A stretch of 14,555 nt of DNA from Frankiaceae bacterium. Its GTDB lineage: Bacteria; Actinomycetota; Actinomycetes; Mycobacteriales; SCTD01. Location of the stretch: NCBI GenBank assembly GCA_947479995.1, contig CANKBT010000037.1, forward strand, positions 1 through 14,555, given 5' to 3'. The notes beneath the pieces were generated by a model. It was given only the letters and a program-made list of their open reading frames with translations, was not told where the DNA came from and searched no databases. Positions 1 to 6,263 of the stretch are shown here, one piece after another. Both the position numbers and the translations under genes were made by a program. Position 1 is the stretch's first letter; each line of letters begins with the position of its first letter.

Positions 1-452
1 AGCACGAACGAGCGCAGCGGCAGGCGCTCGAAGCCCGCGGGCACCGACACCAGGCTGCGCACCACCGGGATGAACCGGCCGAGCAGCACGGCCTTGGTGC
101 CGTGCCGCGCGAACCACGCCTCGGCGCGCTCGAGGTCGTCGACGTCGACGAGCGGCAGCCGGTCGACCAGGCGCACCACGCGGGCGCGGCCGGTGCGCGC
201 GCCGACGCCGTAGAGCACCAGCGCGCCGAGCACGGAGCCGAGCGTCGAGCAGAGCACGACGAGCGCGAGGCTCAGCCCGCCCTGCGCCGACAGCACGCCG
301 GCCAGCGTGAGGATCGGCTCGCTCGGGATGGGCGGGAAGACGTTCTCCAGCGCGACGAGCAGGCCCAGCCCGACCTCGCCCATGGCGTCGACGACGTCGG
401 ACGCCCAGCCGGACAGGCCGGTCAGCTCGCCCTGCCCGCCCGGTGCCGCCAC
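1..452 (-). CDS. DedA/VTT-family integral membrane protein (C-terminus cut by window edge)
   Basis: About 150 N-terminal residues are present; the gene leaves the window at base 1. Near residue 40 the segment ENVFPPIPSE, followed by a Gly/Leu-rich helix, is the hallmark start of DedA (SNARE-associated/VTT) proteins, and further on GRFIPVVRSLVSVPAG is the family's second conserved block. DedA proteins are polytopic membrane proteins linked to lipid-carrier or phospholipid scrambling, proton-dependent membrane homeostasis and envelope stress; the substrate here cannot be told. I chose the GTG at 450-452 because it gives the usual 20-25 residue lead before the first helix; the ATG at 381-383 would begin just before it and is the alternative. 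The gene diverges from the epimerase gene with only about 42 bp between starts, so the two may share a promoter region. Confidence 0.88.
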   Translation of the reverse strand, partial: MAAPGGQGELTGLSGWASDVVDAMGEVGLGLLVALENVFPPIPSEPILTLAGVLSAQGGLSLALVVLCSTLGSVLGALVLYGVGARTGRARVVRLVDRLPLVDVDDLERAEAWFARHGTKAVLLGRFIPVVRSLVSVPAGFERLPLRSFV

Positions 453-494
453 GCCCCCAGCCTGCCTGACGCGCGCCGTGGCACGCTCGTCGGC

Positions 495-1547
495 GTGCGG
501 GTCCTCGTCACCGGCGGTGCCGGCTTCATCGGCGGTCACGTGGTGGAGGCGCTCCTCGACGCCGGGCACGAGGTGCGCGTGCTGGACGCCCTGCTGCCCG
601 AGGTGCACCCGGCCGGCTGGCCCGCCCACCTCGACCCGCGGGCCGAGCGCGTGCACGGCGACGTGCGCGACCTGCCGGCCGGCGTGCTCGACGGCGTCGA
701 CGCGGTGAGCCACCAGGCGGCCGTCGTCGGGCTCGGGCTCGACCTGCAGGACCTGCCGCTCTACGTCGGCGTCAACGAGCTCGGCACCGCGGTGCTGCTC
801 GCCGCCGCCGACCGCGCGGGCGTCGGGCGGGTGGTGCTCGCGAGCTCGATGGTCGTCTACGGCGAGGGCCGCTACGCCTGCGCCGAGCACGGCCTGGTGC
901 GCCCGCTGCCGCGCAGCCGCGAGGCGCTCGAGGCGCACCGCTGGGAGCCGCCCTGCCCGCACTGCGGGCGCGACCTGGCGTGGCACCTCGTGCCGGAGGA
1001 CGCGCCGGTCGACCCGCGCAGCGTCTACGCCGCGAGCAAGACCGCGCAGGAGCACCTGTCGGCCGCGTGGGCGCGCGGCAGCGGCGGCGCGGTGGTCGCG
1101 CTGAGGTACCACAACGTCTACGGCCCCCACATGCCCAAGGACACGCCGTACGCCGGCGTCGCCAGCCTGTTCCGCAGCGCGGTCGCGCGCGGCGAGGCGC
1201 CGACGGTCTACGAGGACGGCGGCCAGCAGCGCGACTTCGTGCACGTGCGCGACGTCGCGCAGGCCAACCTGCGGGCGCTGACCGCCGGCGTCGAGGACGG
1301 CGCGCTCACGGCGTACAACGTCGCCAGCGGCACGCCGCACACCATCGGCGACGTCGCCGCGGCCATCGCGCGCGGCGGCCCGGACCCGGTCGTGACGGCG
1401 GGCTACCGCCTCGGCGACGTGCGGCACGTCGTGGCCTCGCCGCAGCGCGCGCGCGACGAGCTCGGCTTCGCCGCGCAGGTGGGGTTCGAGGAGGGCATGG
1501 CCGAGTTCGTCACGGCGCCGCTCCGCGGGGACGCGCCCGGTGCCTGA
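495..1547 (+). CDS. Extended-SDR NAD-dependent nucleotide-sugar epimerase with a CxxH/CxxC insertion
   Basis: The 350-residue product starts directly with a Rossmann fold: TGGAGFIGG at residues 6-14 binds NAD. SSMVVYGEG carries the catalytic serine region, YxxxK is Y178/K182 in SVYAASK, and RYHNVYGPHMP lies in the substrate lobe. Between SSM and YxxxK sits an extra loop with C129-x2-H132 and C154-x2-C157, arranged like a zinc knuckle. I recall this loop from epimerases annotated as dTDP-L-rhamnose 4-epimerase (WbiB-like), so a dTDP- or UDP-deoxyhexose substrate is plausible but unproven. The GTG at 495 puts the glycine motif at the expected distance. An upstream in-frame extension to base 102 is open but has antisense composition (it lies over dedA). 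No clear Shine-Dalgarno is seen, so the mRNA may be leaderless. The 3' end overlaps the GT2 gene by 8 nt, implying co-translation. Confidence 0.9.
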   Translation: MRVLVTGGAGFIGGHVVEALLDAGHEVRVLDALLPEVHPAGWPAHLDPRAERVHGDVRDLPAGVLDGVDAVSHQAAVVGLGLDLQDLPLYVGVNELGTAVLLAAADRAGVGRVVLASSMVVYGEGRYACAEHGLVRPLPRSREALEAHRWEPPCPHCGRDLAWHLVPEDAPVDPRSVYAASKTAQEHLSAAWARGSGGAVVALRYHNVYGPHMPKDTPYAGVASLFRSAVARGEAPTVYEDGGQQRDFVHVRDVAQANLRALTAGVEDGALTAYNVASGTPHTIGDVAAAIARGGPDPVVTAGYRLGDVRHVVASPQRARDELGFAAQVGFEEGMAEFVTAPLRGDAPGA

Positions 1548-2226
1548 CGTCGTCCTGCCCGTCCTCGACGAGGCGGAGGCGCTGCCGTGGGTGCTGTCGC
1601 GGCTGCCCGAGGGCTACCGGGCGGTCGTCGCCGACAACGAGTCGACCGACGGCTCGGCCGAGGTCGCGCGGGCGCACGGCGCGCTCGTGGTCACGGCGAG
1701 CCCGCGCGGCTTCGGCGCCGCCTGCCACGCCGGCCTGCTCGCCGCCGACCCGGGCGACGGCGTCGTGTGCTTCATGGACGCCGACGCGTCCTTCGACCCG
1801 CAGGAGCTGCCGCGCGTCGTGGCGCCGGTGCTCGCCGGCGAGGCCGAGCTGGTGCTCGGCCGGCGGGTGCCGACCGCGCGCGGCGCCTGGCCGCTGCACG
1901 CGCGCCTCGGCAACCTCGCGGTGGCGCGCTCGGTGAGCCGTCGCACCCCGTACCGCCTGCACGACCTCGGGCCGATGCGGGCCTGCTCGCGCGCCGGGCT
2001 GCTCGCGCTCGACCTGCAGGACCGCCGCTTCGGCTACCCGCTGGAGATGGTGCTCGCCGCGTCGGACGCCGGCTGGCGCGTGCGGGAGGTCGACGTGGCG
2101 TACGCGCCGCGCACCGGGCGCTCGAAGGTCACCGGCACGCCGCTCGGCACGGCGCGCGCCGTGAAGGACATGCGGCGCGTGCTCGCCGAGGTCGATCAGG
2201 CGCGGCGGCGCCCGCGCAGCGCGTAG
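1540..2226 (+). CDS. Family 2 glycosyltransferase (DPM1-like, GT-A fold)
   Basis: The 228-residue cytosolic protein has a complete GT-A core: an N-terminal strand DVVLPVLDEAEALP, the nucleotide-binding stretch ADNESTDGS (residues 31-39), the metal-binding MDADASFDP with its DxD, and C-terminal FGYPLEMVLAASDAGWRVREVDV with the Arg-rich RTGRSKVTGT segment seen in dolichyl-phosphate-mannose-synthase-like enzymes. There are no transmembrane helices, unlike polyprenol-phosphate transferases with a C-terminal anchor. It should transfer a sugar from an NDP donor, perhaps the one made by the preceding epimerase, whose stop it overlaps (GTG start at 1540 within the last codons of that gene). Its final 31 nt overlap the 3' end of the opposing membrane-protein gene. 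The acceptor is unknown. From memory, close relatives occur next to DUF2064 and molybdoenzyme genes in Streptomyces. Confidence 0.9.
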   Translation: MPDVVLPVLDEAEALPWVLSRLPEGYRAVVADNESTDGSAEVARAHGALVVTASPRGFGAACHAGLLAADPGDGVVCFMDADASFDPQELPRVVAPVLAGEAELVLGRRVPTARGAWPLHARLGNLAVARSVSRRTPYRLHDLGPMRACSRAGLLALDLQDRRFGYPLEMVLAASDAGWRVREVDVAYAPRTGRSKVTGTPLGTARAVKDMRRVLAEVDQARRRPRSA

Positions 2227-2660
2227 AGCAGCGCGCTCGCCGCGAACAGCACGGCGGTGATCAGCAGCCAGCGCTCGAGGAACGGGTCCTGCGTCAGGCC
2301 GCTCGCGGGGGTGAAGGCGGGCTCGCCGCGCTCGAGGATGCTCGCGCCGAACACGAGCAGCAGCAGGCCGGACAGCACCGCCGGCACGCGGACGTAGTTG
2401 ACGTCGCCGGGGTCGGCGCGCCGGCGCCGGCCGAGCAGCGGCTGCACGAGCCGGTCGAGCGCGCCGTACGCCGGGGCCAGCACGAGGTCGTGCACGAGGG
2501 CGGCGCCGACGTACCACAGCGCGTAGCGCCACCACACCGGGTCGTCGTAGACCTTCAGCGCGGCGTAGCCCGCGACGGCGAAGGTGAGCAGCAGCCCCAG
2601 CAGGTGCAGCGGGCCGCTGCCGTACGTGCGCACGAAGCCGCGCGGGCGCAGCGCGCTCAT
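2196..2660 (-). CDS. Small four-helix integral membrane protein of unknown function
   Basis: The product is 154 residues with four likely transmembrane helices at about 17-37, 45-65, 92-109 and 131-148, an Arg-rich loop at 78-81 and a terminal RGRRRA. H19 and H57 lie in or near the first two helices. I recognise no named domain. It is the last gene of the minus-strand operon; its ATG at 2658-2660 overlaps the TGA of the molybdoenzyme gene (ATGA), so it is probably made together with that enzyme. An accessory or electron-transfer subunit for the membrane-bound molybdoenzyme is the natural guess, but this is inference from position. Its 3' end overlaps the GT2 gene in tail-to-tail orientation by 31 nt. 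Confidence 0.85.
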   Translation of the reverse strand: MSALRPRGFVRTYGSGPLHLLGLLLTFAVAGYAALKVYDDPVWWRYALWYVGAALVHDLVLAPAYGALDRLVQPLLGRRRRADPGDVNYVRVPAVLSGLLLLVFGASILERGEPAFTPASGLTQDPFLERWLLITAVLFAASALLYALRGRRRA

Positions 2661-3982
2661 GCGCGGAAGTCGATCGAGCGGACCCACTTGGTGTTCCGCA
2701 CGCCGGGCAGCGCCGGCACGATGACGCGCGCCGGGAAGCCGTGGTCCATCGACAGGTCGGCGCCGTTGACGCGGAGCGCGAGCAGCGCGTCGTCGGCGCG
2801 CACCTGGCCGTCGTGGAGCGTGGTCTGGTTGAAGGCCCCGGCGGGCTCCAGCGAGCGCACCTGCGCGCTGTCGAGCCCGTCGAGCCCGGTGAGCGCGAGC
2901 AGGTCGCGCAGCCGCACGCCCGTCCAGGTCTGCACCGTCGACCAGCCCTCGACGCACGCGATCGGCAGCTCGGCGGTGTGCTGCTCCATGGCCAGCAGGT
3001 CGTCGCGGCTGAGGCTGACCTCGCGCGGGCCGCCGCGGAGCAGCAGCCGCCACGTGCCGTCGACCATGTCCGGGCGGATGCCCGCGACCCCGGCGGTGCG
3101 GTTGACCTGGAAGTCGTTCGGCCCGTCGCCGTACGACTGGCCGCGCACCGACAGCAGCGCCGTCGGCCGCACGGCGTCGCCGAGGGTCTCGCCGACGCTC
3201 ACCGCGGTGACCGCGAGCGAGCCGGCGCCCACCAGGCCCAGCACGCCGCGGCGGCTGATGGTCGGCTCGGCGGGGTCCTCGGCGACCAGGCCGGTGCCGT
3301 CCTGCTCCTCGGGCACGGTGTGCGCCCGGTCCACGCGCAGCTCCTCGCGCAGCGATCGCGTGCGCAGCGCGTGACGCATGGTCGGCAGCTTGAGCGCGAC
3401 GTGCAGCGCGAAGGACACGAGGAAGACCCAGGCCCCGTAGTAGTGCGCGGTGTAGAAGTCGAACTTCCAGACGTAGTCGTACTGGATGTTGAACACGCCG
3501 GTGACGAGCTCGAACAGGATGCTGCCGACGAGCAGCAGCAGCGAGACCCGCTCGAGCACCTGCGCGACCGAGCGCGCCGGCGGCCACTGGAAGAGCTTGG
3601 GCAGCACCGACCACAGCTTGGCGAGCACCACCGGCACGAGCGCGAGCCCGAGCCCGACGTGCACGCCCTGGTTGACGCGGTACAGCCACGACGGGCTCGT
3701 CGGCCAGTCGAAGTGCGGCAGGCGCAGCAGACCGGGGTCGCGCGGGAAGGCGTTCTCGGCGAACTGCGGGTCGTACGCGGCGTAGGACAGGAAGCCGGTG
3801 ACGAGCAGCACCGGCATGCCGACCAGCAGCACGGCGGCGAAGACCGACGTGAGCCACGGCCCGCGCACGGGGCTGCGGAAGCGGGGGAGCGGCGGCCGGG
3901 CCCGCTCGAGCGCGCGGAAGGCCGCGGCGGGCGCGCCGTACTGGACGTCCGGGGTCGCCGGCGCCTCGTCGGTGGTGCTCAT
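2657..3982 (-). CDS. Membrane-anchored molybdopterin oxidoreductase: cytochrome b561-like domain + Tat helix + sulfite-oxidase-type Moco domain
   Basis: The 441-residue protein has three parts. Residues 43-200 form four hydrophobic helices with histidines placed like heme b ligands (H108 in QGVHVG, H180 in TAHYYG, H194 in ALHVAL), resembling a cytochrome b561/FdnI-type electron-donor domain. Residues 243-264 are an internal twin-arginine signal (SRRGVLG then a Gly/Ala helix). Residues 275-441 are a sulfite-oxidase-like molybdopterin domain with the likely Mo-ligand C343 in PIACVEGWS and a typical end, DHGFPARVIVPALPG. I infer insertion of four helices by Sec and export of the folded Moco domain by Tat, so catalysis is outside the membrane. 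The substrate is unknown; MsrP-like sulfoxide reduction is one option. The start ATG overlaps the methyltransferase stop by 4 nt, and the stop overlaps the next gene by 4 nt. Confidence 0.92.
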   Translation of the reverse strand: MSTTDEAPATPDVQYGAPAAAFRALERARPPLPRFRSPVRGPWLTSVFAAVLLVGMPVLLVTGFLSYAAYDPQFAENAFPRDPGLLRLPHFDWPTSPSWLYRVNQGVHVGLGLALVPVVLAKLWSVLPKLFQWPPARSVAQVLERVSLLLLVGSILFELVTGVFNIQYDYVWKFDFYTAHYYGAWVFLVSFALHVALKLPTMRHALRTRSLREELRVDRAHTVPEEQDGTGLVAEDPAEPTISRRGVLGLVGAGSLAVTAVSVGETLGDAVRPTALLSVRGQSYGDGPNDFQVNRTAGVAGIRPDMVDGTWRLLLRGGPREVSLSRDDLLAMEQHTAELPIACVEGWSTVQTWTGVRLRDLLALTGLDGLDSAQVRSLEPAGAFNQTTLHDGQVRADDALLALRVNGADLSMDHGFPARVIVPALPGVRNTKWVRSIDFRA

Positions 3983-4644
3983 GCGGTGCGCACGACCGTG
4001 CTCCTCAGCTCGGCGAACCAGCGGCCGCCGGACTCCCACGCCTCGTGCAGCGCGAGCCCGGCGGCCTCCGCGACGGCTGCCGCGTCGGTGATGCTCACGT
4101 GCGCCCAGGGGAACCACGCGCTGGCGTCGCCGCGGCTGCTCTCCAGCCGCACCTGGACGGTGCCGGTGGGGGTGCCGGGGCCGTCGAGCTCGACGAGCAC
4201 GGTGCCGCCCGGCAGCAGCAGGTCGCGGCAGCGGCGCAGCAGGGCGACCGCGTCGCCGCCGATGCCGACGTTGCCGTCGGCGAGCAGCACCGTCGACCAG
4301 CCGGTGCCGTCGAGCACGGCGTCGTAGACCGAGGCGTGCAGCACGTACGTGCCGGCGAGCCGCGCGACCTCGACCGCCACCGGCGCGACGTCGACGCCGA
4401 GGCACTCGACGCCCTCGTCCTGCAGCGCGCGCGTCAGCCGGCCGGGGCCGGCGCCGACGTCGAGCACCGCGCCGCGGCAGCGGGCCAGCAGGGCGAGGTC
4501 GGCGCCGCGCGCGGGCTCGGTCCAGCGGGGCAGGTCGACGACCGCGCGGCGGCCGTCGGCGTAGCGCAGCCAGGTCACCGGGGGCGCGCCGCGCAGGGCG
4601 GTGCGCAGGTCCTCGCCGTAGACGTCGAGCGGGGAGGTGCTCAC
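3979..4644 (-). CDS. Class I SAM-dependent methyltransferase
   Basis: The 221-residue cytosolic protein has the Rossmann-type SAM site: motif I VLDVGAGPGRLT at residues 60-71, an acidic residue ending the second strand in LGVDVAP (D85), and the post-motif LLPGGTVLVEL strand. The N-terminal part (GEDLRTALRG...TWLRYADG) is outside the catalytic fold and may contact substrate. The start is the GTG at 4642-4644, which overlaps the TGA of the DUF2064 gene (GTGA); its own TGA overlaps the molybdoenzyme ATG (ATGA). These overlaps tie it into the four-gene operon. The target is unknown; with a sugar epimerase, a GT2 and a CofC-like enzyme next door, methylation of a sugar or lipid-linked intermediate is a reasonable inference. 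The C-terminal GRWFAELR segment is typical of small-molecule methyltransferases. Confidence 0.9.
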   Translation of the reverse strand: MSTSPLDVYGEDLRTALRGAPPVTWLRYADGRRAVVDLPRWTEPARGADLALLARCRGAVLDVGAGPGRLTRALQDEGVECLGVDVAPVAVEVARLAGTYVLHASVYDAVLDGTGWSTVLLADGNVGIGGDAVALLRRCRDLLLPGGTVLVELDGPGTPTGTVQVRLESSRGDASAWFPWAHVSITDAAAVAEAAGLALHEAWESGGRWFAELRSTVVRTA

Positions 4645-5294
4645 GCGGCGACCAGCCCGAGCTCGCGCACGACGCCGGCGAGGTGCGCGCCCGGCGGCAG
4701 CGACGCGGCGACGGCGGTGAGGTCGGCGACGAGGTCGACGTCGCGCAGCACGGGCAGGCCGGTGGTGCGCAGGCCGAGCGCGTCGAGGCGCGCGCGCTGC
4801 GCGGCGCCGGCGCGGTCGGTCGACATCGGCACGCCGTCGAAGGCGCCGGGCTGCGGCGCGCGCAGGCCGAGCGCCCACCAGCCGCCGTCCTCGGCGAGCC
4901 CGAGCACCGCGTCGGTGCCCGGCCGCAGCAGGTCGTCGAGCGCGCGGGCGAGCAGCGCCGGCGTGACCTGCGGGGTGTCCATGCCGACGAGCAGCAGCGG
5001 CAGCGGCCGCGCGGCGAAGGCGTCGGCGAAGGCGCCGTCGAGCCGGTCGCCGAGCGTGCCGCCGCGCTGCGGCAGCACGTCGACGCCGGCGGGCAGCCAG
5101 TCGCCGGGCGCGCCGTCGAGCACGACGGTGCGCGCGAGCGCGGGCGTCGCGGCGACGGCCGCCAGGGTGTCGCGGAGGCTGGCGTCGGCGACCTGCGCGC
5201 ACTGCGCGGGGGTCAGCGGCGGCGACAGCCTGGTCTTGGTGCGCCCCGGCCGCGGCTCCTTGGCCAGGACGAGGAGCTGGGCCTGCGGGTCCAC
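4641..5294 (-). CDS. DUF2064 / TIGR04282-like (CofC-related) nucleotidyl- or glycosyl-transferase
   Basis: The 217-residue product shows the signature of DUF2064 proteins: LVLAKEPRPGRTKTRL at residues 8-23, GMDTPQ at 104-109, AEDGGWWALGLR at 134-145 and a final RDVDLVADL. The fold is GT-A/MobA/CofC-like and binds an NTP or NDP-sugar. Family members are annotated as rSAM/selenodomain-associated transferase 1 or arsenosugar-biosynthesis glycosyltransferase, but their reaction is poorly known. I chose the GTG at 5292-5294 because GGAGGGAGG lies 6 nt upstream and the conserved core follows at once. An in-frame ATG farther out at 5378 would read through the upstream terminator. It is the first gene of the minus-strand operon; its TGA overlaps the methyltransferase GTG. 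No arsM or radical SAM gene is in the window, so an arsenosugar role has no local support. Confidence 0.88.
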   Translation of the reverse strand: MDPQAQLLVLAKEPRPGRTKTRLSPPLTPAQCAQVADASLRDTLAAVAATPALARTVVLDGAPGDWLPAGVDVLPQRGGTLGDRLDGAFADAFAARPLPLLLVGMDTPQVTPALLARALDDLLRPGTDAVLGLAEDGGWWALGLRAPQPGAFDGVPMSTDRAGAAQRARLDALGLRTTGLPVLRDVDLVADLTAVAASLPPGAHLAGVVRELGLVAA

Positions 5295-5300
5295 GGCGGC

Positions 5301-5309
5301 CCTCCCTCC
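5301..5309 (-). promoter_or_regulatory. Strong Shine-Dalgarno deciding the DUF2064 start
   Basis: On the minus strand this reads GGAGGGAGG, followed by a 6-nt spacer and the GTG at 5292-5294. It is among the best ribosome binding sites in the window and fixes the start of the operon's first gene. Confidence 0.75.
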
Positions 5310-5349
5310 GGTGCGCGGGTCGATCCTGCCCTGCGTGGGCGGTGACGCG

Positions 5350-5390
5350 CCGCAGGGCGCGGCGGGGAGGACCCCCACCGCGCCCTGCGG
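5350..5390 (-). terminator. Strong hairpin terminator after the lipoprotein gene
   Basis: Arms CCGCAGGGCGCGG (5350-5362) and CCGCGCCCTGCGG (5378-5390) pair perfectly over 13 bp; after one C/A mismatch four more G-C pairs close a 5-nt loop. It begins 17 nt past the lipoprotein stop on the minus strand and ends about 55 nt before the DUF2064 start. There is no U-tract, as is common for terminators in GC-rich actinomycetes. Its position separates the lipoprotein transcript from the four-gene operon. Confidence 0.8.
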
Positions 5391-5406
5391 GTCGTGCGCG
5401 GTGCGA

Positions 5407-6093
5407 CTACTGCGTGGCAGCGGTGATCTTCGCGATGCCGACGGTGAAGAAGTCGGGCAGCTGCTCGGCGGTGACGCCGTAGGTGTCGCGCAGGAGCTGC
5501 GCGGCGTCCGGGTGCAGCTTGACCGTGGTGCCCTCGACGATGGCGTTGGTGCCCTCGGTGCGGACCGGCTGCAGGGTCGAGCCGTCCAGGAAGAACAGGT
5601 TCGCCGACTCGGCAGCGACCTCGCCGTTGGCGGAGACCTTGCCGGTGAGGACCGACTCGCCCGGGTCGACGACGAAGTTCTCGAGGTCGACCTTGATGCC
5701 GCCGGCGGTCAGCGACAGGCCGGAGCCGTTGTGCTGGATCTCGCCGGTGATGTACGGGTCGACGACGGCCTTGTCGAACACCGAGACGTTGCCGCCGGTG
5801 ATCGGGAAGGACAGCACGCCGTCGGTCAGGGTGGCGGTGCCGATGACGCCCGGGGTGACGCCGAGGGCGGTGAGGCCCTCGAGGAAGCCGGCGTCGACGG
5901 TGACGGCGGTCGAGACGCCGTTCGACAGGTCGGCGATCTCGGCGATCGGCTCGGTGCTGGCGGCCGACGAGGACGACGAGCTGGACTCGTTCGAGCTCGG
6001 GGTGGCGGTCGACTCGTCGTCGTCACCGCAGGCGGCGAGCGTGAGGCTCAGCAGGCCGGCGAGCGCGACGGCGCTGATCTTGGTGGAGCGCAT
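5407..6093 (-). CDS. Secreted lipoprotein of unknown function
   Basis: The 228-residue protein has a lipoprotein signal: MRSTKIS, a hydrophobic helix, and a lipobox LAAC with C22 as the predicted lipidated cysteine, followed by GDDDES. Residues 27-45 form a Ser/Thr-rich linker with seven consecutive serines. The remaining domain (about 48-228) is rich in beta-strand patterns with alternating hydrophobic residues (TATLTDGVLSFPITGG, ITGEIQHNGSGLSLTAGG, VLTGKVSANGEVA) and ends in a helix-like HPDAAQLLRDTYGV segment. The pattern reminds me of HtaA-like heme-binding domains of actinobacteria, but I see no diagnostic motif and do not assign it. The ATG at 6091-6093 is preceded by CGGAGGG about 8 nt upstream. 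It is monocistronic, with its own terminator downstream, and it diverges from the GT87-like gene. Confidence 0.92.
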   Translation of the reverse strand: MRSTKISAVALAGLLSLTLAACGDDDESTATPSSNESSSSSSSAASTEPIAEIADLSNGVSTAVTVDAGFLEGLTALGVTPGVIGTATLTDGVLSFPITGGNVSVFDKAVVDPYITGEIQHNGSGLSLTAGGIKVDLENFVVDPGESVLTGKVSANGEVAAESANLFFLDGSTLQPVRTEGTNAIVEGTTVKLHPDAAQLLRDTYGVTAEQLPDFFTVGIAKITAATQ

Positions 6094-6180
6094 GGGGCTT
6101 CCCTCCGAAGGGGTGTGGGTGGTGCGTGGTCTCGCTGTGTCGTTCGCGCCCCGGTGCGGTGCGGTTCGGCGCACCGCGCT

Positions 6181-6194
6181 GTGAAGTGCTTCAC
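6181..6194. promoter_or_regulatory. Candidate operator palindrome GTGAAG-TG-CTTCAC
   Basis: Two 6-bp arms, GTGAAG and CTTCAC, are separated by only 2 bp. The site lies about 88 bp upstream of the lipoprotein start and 70 bp upstream of the GT87-like start, inside their shared 170-bp divergent gap. It is among the less GC-rich stretches nearby. Symmetry and position fit a dimeric repressor or activator; no regulator is identified. Confidence 0.35.
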
Positions 6195-6263
6195 CACCGT
6201 TGCGCGCACCCGGATCCCTTGCCACGACAGGGCTCCCGGACGCCGCTGTGATCGGATCGTGTC

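Noticed and set aside
102..494. In-frame N-terminal extension of the epimerase
   Set aside because: The region is antisense to dedA, has no Rossmann or signal features, and the true fold begins immediately after the GTG at 495.
6156..6177. Inverted repeat GCGGTGC / GCACCGC as a terminator
   Set aside because: Only 7 bp with an 8-nt loop, placed upstream of both divergent genes, so there is no transcript for it to end; such repeats arise easily in this base composition.
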